Assembly: GCA_031835245.1 (NCBI GenBank)
Contig: JAVKOQ010000352.1
Location: 1-52,421 of the forward strand
Origin: Balamuthia mandrillaris
Lineage: Eukaryota > Discosea > Longamoebia > Balamuthiidae
DNA length: 52,421 bases
Direction of reading: 5' to 3'
The notes beneath the pieces are model-generated. The model saw only the letters and a program-made list of their open reading frames with translations, was not told where the DNA came from and did no database searches. Position 1 is the stretch's first letter, and every line of letters starts with the position of its first letter. The position numbers and the translations under genes are program-made. Shown here in pieces: positions 46,913 to 52,421 of this stretch.

Positions 46913-49341
46913 TCAAGACCAAGTTTTCTTGATGCGTTTTCTTTGTCGGGCAATGACGTCGCGGAGAAAGAAGTGGAGGCTGCATTGCTCGTCCGGAATG
47001 TCCCATTCCCGAAGGCACCTCTCCTTCACATCGAGCTGATCTATTTCGGGAAAATAACTGCAATGAAAGGAATGTTTGCAACATGGAAACAAGCATATGA
47101 AACTCGAGAAAAAAAAAACAGGAAATGCGTACGGGTCTTCGCAATACTTGATAAGTCTCTCCAGAGCTTCTATCTGACGTTCTGCAATGCTACAGCAGGA
47201 AGAGGCATCTTTTGTTAAATGCCACAGGGAGGAGGAGGAGGAGGAGGAGGAGGAGGAGGAGGAGGAGGAGGAGGAGGAGGAGGAGGGAGGAGGAGGAGGA
47301 GGAGGAGGAGGAGGAGGAGGAGGACAGAAGAAGAACAAGAACAAGAAGTGGAGGTAGAAGTGGAACAGAGAAAGAAGATGCATAATGTTACCTTTCATTC
47401 GAGCTCTTAATGTACGCAACGAACTCAGAGGGAAGTTGTTCAAAGGGTAAAATGTGGAACGCTTCTTCCTCTTCAGGCTCTATCTCTGAACTCTCAGTTG
47501 TGGAAGGTTGGCTCTGTTTGCTTTTTAATTGATTGAGCCGTTCGTTGACTGAAAATAAATAGTTCATTACAGGCATCGGTCGGAACTGCTTTAATCCTTT
47601 GCAAACAATGTATCTATATATTTTGAAGAAACAAGTTAAGCATAAGAATGCAATAGCCAAGCAAAGGAACCGACAACAGAGAGATGAGTAAAAGTGAAGA
47701 ACAAAAGACAATTAGAAATAAATGAAGAGGAGAGAAAACAAGACCTCTCAGAATTGGCAGGCCGACTGGCGAATGGCTTTATCAGACTGAACTGCTCAAA
47801 GTGCTGATACAATACGTAGAGCAGCCCTGCAGTGAATGTTGTAAACACATCAAACAGCTTGCACACAAAGTTGCCTCCTGCATGATTACAAGAACTGAAT
47901 TAGTATTGTCTTCGTGGTATATTTCATGTTCGTTTTTTTCTGCCGTTTCAAAAGGGTTTGGAAAATATACCCTGTCTCAAAATGTTGAACATCATCAAAA
48001 CTTCGCACAGAAGAAGCTGTTTCATTTCTTGCTCTTGTGAGGCTTCAAAACCTTCAAAGCAGAATCCCTGGTTGGTTGTTTGTTTGTTGTTACATCAACA
48101 AGAAGAAGAAGCAGAAGCAGCAAGACCAAATACCCCATCAGCAGTTACCAAGTCGACACCCCGTTCATTGGTGCCAAGTGCAATCACCTTCCAAAATTCT
48201 CTGATGTTTTCATTCGAGTAGATATTGCCTATTGGCAAAGCGACGAGAGAACGTTACATTCCATGATAAAGACTAAACAACGAAAGGAAAAAACAAGCAA
48301 GCAAGAAGCAACGACATAAGGCAACATAACACAACATAACACAACAATACCAGTTCCATCAGCACCATAGTTTACAGTGAAGCAACGAACGTCAGCATCC
48401 GGATGAAACTTGTCCAGATGCCACTCACAATCGCTGTCGTCTGTCTTCAAGGTAAAGCCCCACCCCACAGCTTCTCCTTCCTCTTCTTCCTTGCCTCCCC
48501 CACTTCGGTGTTCCCGTCGTCCCTCCCCTTCTCCCTCTCTCTCTTGTTGCTGCCGTTTCTTCCTCCACAAAATATACTCAGCAAAGCCACCAGGTCCACC
48601 ACACACATCCCCAAAATAAAACTTTTCTTTCTGCTTCCGCTCCTCCTTCTCCGTCTCCTCCACCTTTGGCGTCTCCAACAGCCCATACAGATGGTCCAAG
48701 TTGGCCAGCTTGACGGCAGCTCTGTTCTGAAAGACCGAGCAGCCGATGCGTTCGTAGGGGTTGGAGGCGCGGCGGGCTTGCTTGAAGAGGTGTTGGGGCT
48801 GCTCCCTCAGCCGTTGCTTCAGCTGAAAGAGGCGTGCCACAAGCCGGCCATTGCAAAGAGCTTTTTCCACCCTCTGGCCCCTCTTCTTTTTTTTTTTGAG
48901 TTGAAGCCAGAAGAGGGAGAGAGAGAGCTCAAACAAAGGTACTCACGTTTCTGTTCCTCATCACTGCTAACCCAGCTTCGGACCAACCGCTGGAGGGAGC
49001 TTTGGCTGGAGGGGGAGCCCACGTTACCTCCTGGCGATGAGGAAAGTCTTGGTCCACCGCCTCGGTCACCGACATCGTGTCATGCCGTGGTCGCTTGGTT
49101 GTTGTGACCAAGGATGAGGGAGAGGGAGAGGGAGAGGGAGAGGGAGAGGGAGAGAGAGGGAGAGGGAGAGGGAGAGGGAGAGGGAGAGGGAGAGGGAGAG
49201 GGAGAGGGAGAGGGAGAGGGAGAGGGAGAGGGAGAGGGAGAGGGGAGAGGGAGAGGGAGAGGGAGAGGGAGAGGGAGAGGGAGAGGAGGAGGAGGAAGCT
49301 TTTTCTCCATCAAATACATCGTCGGCCACTGCCTGCTCCAT
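46913..49341 (-). CDS. CMTR1: Cap-specific mRNA 2'-O-methyltransferase (CMTR1-like)
   Basis: Nine reverse-strand exons (49341-49318, 49093-48947, 48885-48351, 48228-48134, 48067-47971, 47877-47745, 47613-47392, 47189-47133, 47057-46913) give 484 residues with consistent phases. The RFM catalytic core is complete: Lys116 in [16 protein letters not shown] loop [18 protein letters not shown], Asp266 in LVTADG, Lys306 in [13 protein letters not shown], and Glu343 in [14 protein letters not shown], i.e. the K-D-K-E tetrad. The C-terminal [12 protein letters not shown] and [12 protein letters not shown] match CMTR1 too. The enzyme methylates the first transcribed nucleotide to make cap 1. Compared with human CMTR1 (835 residues) it lacks the G-patch, guanylyltransferase-like and WW modules. 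Exon 1 (24 nt, MEQAVADD) is weakly supported and translation could instead start in exon 2 (MSVTEAVDQ). Confidence 0.88.
47227..47325 (-). repeat. (GGA)n tract in CMTR1 intron 7
   Basis: About 32 GGA units on the plus strand, (TCC)n on the sense strand, with one GGAGGGAGGA irregularity near 47285. Confidence 0.95.
49118..49296 (-). repeat. (GGGAGA)n tract in CMTR1 intron 1
   Basis: About 28 copies of a GGGAGA hexamer with a few irregular units fill intron 1; the sense strand is (TCTCCC)n. It starts a few bases before the exon 2 acceptor, so it doubles as the polypyrimidine tract. Confidence 0.95.
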
Positions 49342-49691
49342 TCTCTCTCTTTGTCAAATCGTGTCGACAAATTATTAACATTATTAAAATACTAAACGTG
49401 TTTCTTATTCTAAAAATAATTTAAATTCTACACATTCCTTCGGAGTTCCCATTCCGACCAATCATCAACGAACGCGTGTATATTTGTCGACAGTGATTTT
49501 ACCACAAGAAAAAAAAAGAAAGAGAAGAACAGAGAGAGAGAGAGAGAGAGAGAGAACACCAAAAACAAATCTTTGTTTTTGTTTGTCTGCTGCGGTGATT
49601 GTTATTTATTTTCCGTCGGAAGGCCGCTTCGTTTGTGTGTGTTCCTTTTGTCAGTCGCTCTCCTGCTCGAACTCTAAAAAAAATAATAATA
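49342..49691. promoter_or_regulatory. Divergent promoter of CMTR1 (-) and DnaJ (+)
   Basis: A 350-bp interval with two GTCGAC sites in longer TTGTCGACA contexts, 49363-49368 (22 nt before the CMTR1 start) and 49486-49491, plus CCAAT at about 49457-49461. A (GA)n run lies at 49530-49553. No TATA box found. Confidence 0.45.
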
Positions 49692-50845
49692 ATGTCACGG
49701 AGTCCTCATCGTTCCACTGGGCCCTCATCGTCTGTACTCCTTTGCTGCGTTTCGGTAGCACTCTTTTGCTTTTCCCTCTGCCTGCTCGTGGAACGGTGCG
49801 CTGCCGCCGCTTCGGGAGGAGGGGAGGACTATTACAAGCTGCTGGGCGTCACGCGGGACGCCACCGAGGCCAAGATCAAGTCTGCCTACAAGAAGCTGGC
49901 TGCCAAGTGGCACCCCGACAAGTACAAGGGAGAGGACAAAGAGAAGGCGGTGAAAGAGTTTCAGAAAGTATCCAAAGGTTTGCCTTTTTTCTTTTTATTT
50001 ATTTTTTATACTATTGTTGGTGGCGTTTCTTTTCTTTCTTGTCCATTCTTCTTGTGGTTTCTTTCTTTCTTGTCGTTTTTTTTCTTTCTTTCTTGTTCGT
50101 TCTTCTTTCTTTTTTCTTTTCTTTTCTTTTCTTTTCTTTTCTTTCTTTTTTTCTCTTTTTTGTTTTCTTTTCTTTTTCTTTTTCTTTTTCTTTTTCTTTT
50201 TCTTTTTGAAAGCCAAAAAACCATTCGTTTTACCAATGCCATCAACTCAACCCAACAACAATGCGTTTCAATATGATACAGCTTATGAGGTGCTGAAGGA
50301 TGAACAGAAGAGGCGGATCTATGACCAATACGGAGAGGAAGGTTTGGAGCAACAAGGCAGGAGAGGCGGTGGTGGAGGGTTCACCGACCCTTTTGACCTC
50401 TTCTCCAACTTTGGGTTCTCCACTGGTGGCAAACGGAGGGGTGGTGGAGCCGTGCAAGGTGCTTTCCTCTTTCTTTCTTGTCATTTCTTTCCTTCTCTCT
50501 TCTTTCTTCGTAGAGTTTCTTGCTTTGTTCTCATTTCGTTAAATTTAACATCATGAAAACTATTAGAGCGGCAAGCACCTCCTCTTGTATTGGAGTTGGA
50601 GGTGACTTTGGAGGATTTGTACCTCGGACGAGTGTTGACGGTGACACATAAGAAGCAGACGCTCTGCCCATCTTGCAGAGGCACTGGTGCGAAAGATCCT
50701 GACGATGTCAAGACTTGTCCAGTGTGTCATGGCAGCGGCATGGTTATCACCACGCATCAAATCGGCCCGGGCTTTGTTACCCAAACTCAAAGCATGTACG
50801 TACATTTACATTTTTTATCTTTCCTTTCTTTGTTTTCGCGAGAGC

Positions 50846-50887
<42 letters not shown>

Positions 50888-50989
50888 TTACATACCAATG
50901 AAGCAAAATAAACCGAAGCAAAAGAATAAGAACACAGCGAAGATCCAAATGAGAAATGTAACAAGAACTGATATTCCAATGGGAGGAAG

Positions 50990-51036
<47 letters not shown>

Positions 51037-51775
51037 CATCAACTTCAACTCACACTATGTTAAATCCCAGCTGTAACAAATGTGGTGGCAAGGGCAAGAT
51101 TGTGAAGAGCGTATGTCCTGTCTGTGGTGGCACCAAAGTTGGTGTTGGTGAGGAAACCATCACCGTTGTGGTGGAACGCGGCATGAGCGACGGACAAAAA
51201 ATTGTACCCTATTGTTTTTGTTGTGCTTGTTCTTTGCTTGTCCTTGTTCTTGTTCTTGTTTTGTTTCTAGTTTTTACCAATAACTTCGAATTTACAACAA
51301 CAGACGTTCAAGGAAGAGGGACCAGAGGCACCGGATGTCATACCAGGAGATCTTATATTCCAGTTGGTGACCATACCGCACAAGCAATTCAGGCGCAAGG
51401 GCAACGACCTGCACCTCAAAGCTTCCATCTCCCTTTTGGAGTCATTGGTGGGCTTTAGCAGCGTCATTAAGCACTTGGATGGGCATGACGTTGTCTTGGA
51501 GCGCGACACTGTTACTAAGCCTGGTAAATCTCTCTCTCTCTCTCTCTCTCTCTCCTGTTTCTTTTCTTGTTCTCTCTCTCTCTCTCTCTCACATAATAAC
51601 TTTTTGTTTCACATTAGGCCACGTAATGATCATAAAGGGAGAAGGTATGCCAGTGCACGAGTATCCCTCCCAAAGGGGCGACCTTCACGTGGAGTTTGGG
51701 GTGCGCTTCCCCGAGTCGCTCACCCCAGAACAGATCCAAGGATTCAAAGAGTTGCTAAAGAACAACAAGGATTAA
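49692..51775 (+). CDS. ER-type DnaJ (Hsp40) co-chaperone with zinc finger
   Basis: Six exons (49692-49977, 50282-50458, 50567-50795, 51071-51203, 51304-51523, 51618-51775) give 400 residues, phases consistent. A signal peptide occupies about residues 15-38 (VLLCCVSVALFCFSLCLLV), then the J domain (EDYYKLLGVTRDATEAKIKSAY, with the HPD loop in KWHPDKY). It is followed by a Gly-rich linker (GRRGGGGGFTDPFDLFSNFG). Four CxxCxGxG-type repeats come next: CPSCRGTG, CPVCHGSG, CNKCGGKG and CPVCGGTK. The C-terminal substrate-binding domain ends ..FKELLKNNKD. This is a type I DnaJ that should stimulate BiP in the ER lumen, like yeast Scj1. It lacks a C-terminal HDEL/KDEL. The 5' exon 2 acceptor (GATACAG) was fixed by KVSK/AYEVLKDEQ continuity. 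Introns 1 and 3 hold low-complexity tracts; in intron 3 these are purine on the sense strand. Confidence 0.93.
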
Positions 51776-51838
51776 CGTTTTCTGGTCCTCTCTCCTCTCT
51801 CTTCTCTCTCTCTCTCTCTCTCTCTTTGGATTAAGAGT

Positions 51839-51874
51839 CATGACGACATGTGCGGGTTCTCACGTGTCGTCATG
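51839..51874. promoter_or_regulatory. Inverted repeat upstream of EFG1
   Basis: CATGACGACATGTG (51839-51852) and CACGTGTCGTCATG (51861-51874) are inverted copies (13 of 14 match) with an 8-nt spacer. They contain the same CATGTCGTC core as the dyad before the cyclin gene. Position is 64 nt past the DnaJ stop. Confidence 0.5.
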
Positions 51875-51988
51875 GAGATAAATGCAAGGAATGTAAAGCA
51901 TTCCAGAAATGCCAAAAATTTACTAAAAATAAAAGAAAAGAAGAAAAGCACAAGAAAAAAGAGGAGTGCTGGTTGGGGGTCAGCTCTG

Positions 51989-52421
51989 ATGTCGCAGGTT
52001 TACTTCAGAGGCAGGGCCAAGGCCCTTAAGAAACGCAAAGAAAAGCTACGCAAACTCAAAGAAGAGGAGGAGCAGCAGACGCAACGTTTGCGAGAGGAAG
52101 CCCGCAAGAAGAACCGGAGCGTCGCTCAAAAGATTCGTGATGTTCGTCGATTACTTTCAAAGGTTTGTTTTATTTTTGTTTAACCTGGAGAGAAGATTTT
52201 CCGCTGCTTTTTTTTTTGGTCCCTCTCTCTTCTCACTCTATGTGTTTACTTTTGTTTTTTTTTTCTTTTCCCCACAAAAAAGACAAATCTTTCGCCGGAG
52301 GTTAGACAGGAAAAAGAGATTTTGCTGCAAGGATTACAGCGCAAACAGGAGCAAATGAAGAAGGCGGAACTCATCCGAAAACGCTCCAAGAAGTATCACC
52401 TCGTTAAGTTTGTTGGTTCGT
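51989..52421 (+). CDS. EFG1: EFG1-like rRNA-processing protein, 5' part only
   Basis: Two exons are seen, 51989-52162 and 52283-52415, before the window ends. The fragment reads LKKRKEKLRKLKEEEEQQ, then SVAQKIRDVRRLLSK, then TNLSPEVRQEKEILLQGLQRKQ and RKRSKKYHLVKFV. The KIRD..RLL-K, LP-VR-EKE-L-L and KYH-VKF motifs are those of EFG1, a small coiled-coil nucleolar protein needed for 18S rRNA processing within the small-subunit processome. The start is uncertain: the frame stays open up to an ATG at 51848 inside the inverted repeat, so I prefer 51989 (MSQVYFRG). A splice donor (TGTTG/gttcgt) appears right at the end, meaning the gene continues. Confidence 0.82.

Noticed and set aside
47219-47410. 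Poly-Gly/Arg frame
   Set aside because: Translation of the (GGA)n intron repeat.

Overview
The window is 52.4 kb of intron-rich nuclear DNA from a unicellular eukaryote. I read about 25 protein genes plus one degenerate hAT DNA transposon. Most genes have 2 to 15 short exons with GT..AG introns of roughly 50 to 600 bp, and actin is intronless. Intergenic gaps are short, often 50 to 500 bp, with many divergent and convergent pairs. The gene content points to an amoebozoan, perhaps a centramoebid such as a Balamuthia or Acanthamoeba relative: canonical 375-aa actin, a RhoGEF with tandem CH domains, an F-box protein with PW..TC ankyrin-like repeats, a FYVE-TBC RabGAP and abundant simple-sequence introns. 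That placement is inference from style and domain architecture, not from a search.

Layout. 1-5 kb: 5' end of a coiled-coil gene (-), SKA2-like kinetochore protein (+), F-box/ankyrin-like protein (+), actin (-). 5-16.5 kb: KRI1 (+), NAD kinase (-), an unrecognised Ser-rich/acidic protein (+), HMG-CoA synthase (-), a cyclin Q-like gene (-). 16.5-26 kb: FYVE-TBC RabGAP (-), nucleotide-sugar 4,6-dehydratase (+), PMP3-type membrane peptide (+), F-box/kelch protein (+). 26-37.4 kb: SAM methyltransferase (-), AIRIM/C1orf109-like protein (-), N-myristoylatable LRR protein (+), a 15-exon CH-CH-IQ-DH-PH RhoGEF (-), an unrecognised secreted protein (-). 37.5-39.9 kb: hAT transposon. 40-52.4 kb: CAMK-like kinase (+), phytanoyl-CoA dioxygenase-like enzyme (+), small Cys-rich secreted protein (-), small SET-domain protein (+), cap 2'-O methyltransferase (-), ER-type DnaJ (+) and the 5' part of EFG1 (+).

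There is no operon-like logic, as expected of a eukaryotic chromosome, but themes recur. Ribosome biogenesis is represented by KRI1, EFG1 and AIRIM, cytoskeleton and small-GTPase control by actin, the RhoGEF and the RabGAP, and regulated proteolysis by two F-box proteins. Most exon models below were built by hand from reading frame, splice dinucleotides and family conservation. For nearly every complete multi-exon gene the summed exon length is divisible by three and all junction phases agree, which is strong internal support.

The most unusual things seen are a 22-nt microexon that carries the HHCR core of a FYVE finger, a FYVE+TBC fusion protein, long pyrimidine microsatellites that sit mostly on the sense strand of introns, and palindromes centred on GTCGAC, GTCGTC or ACGT in several promoter intervals.
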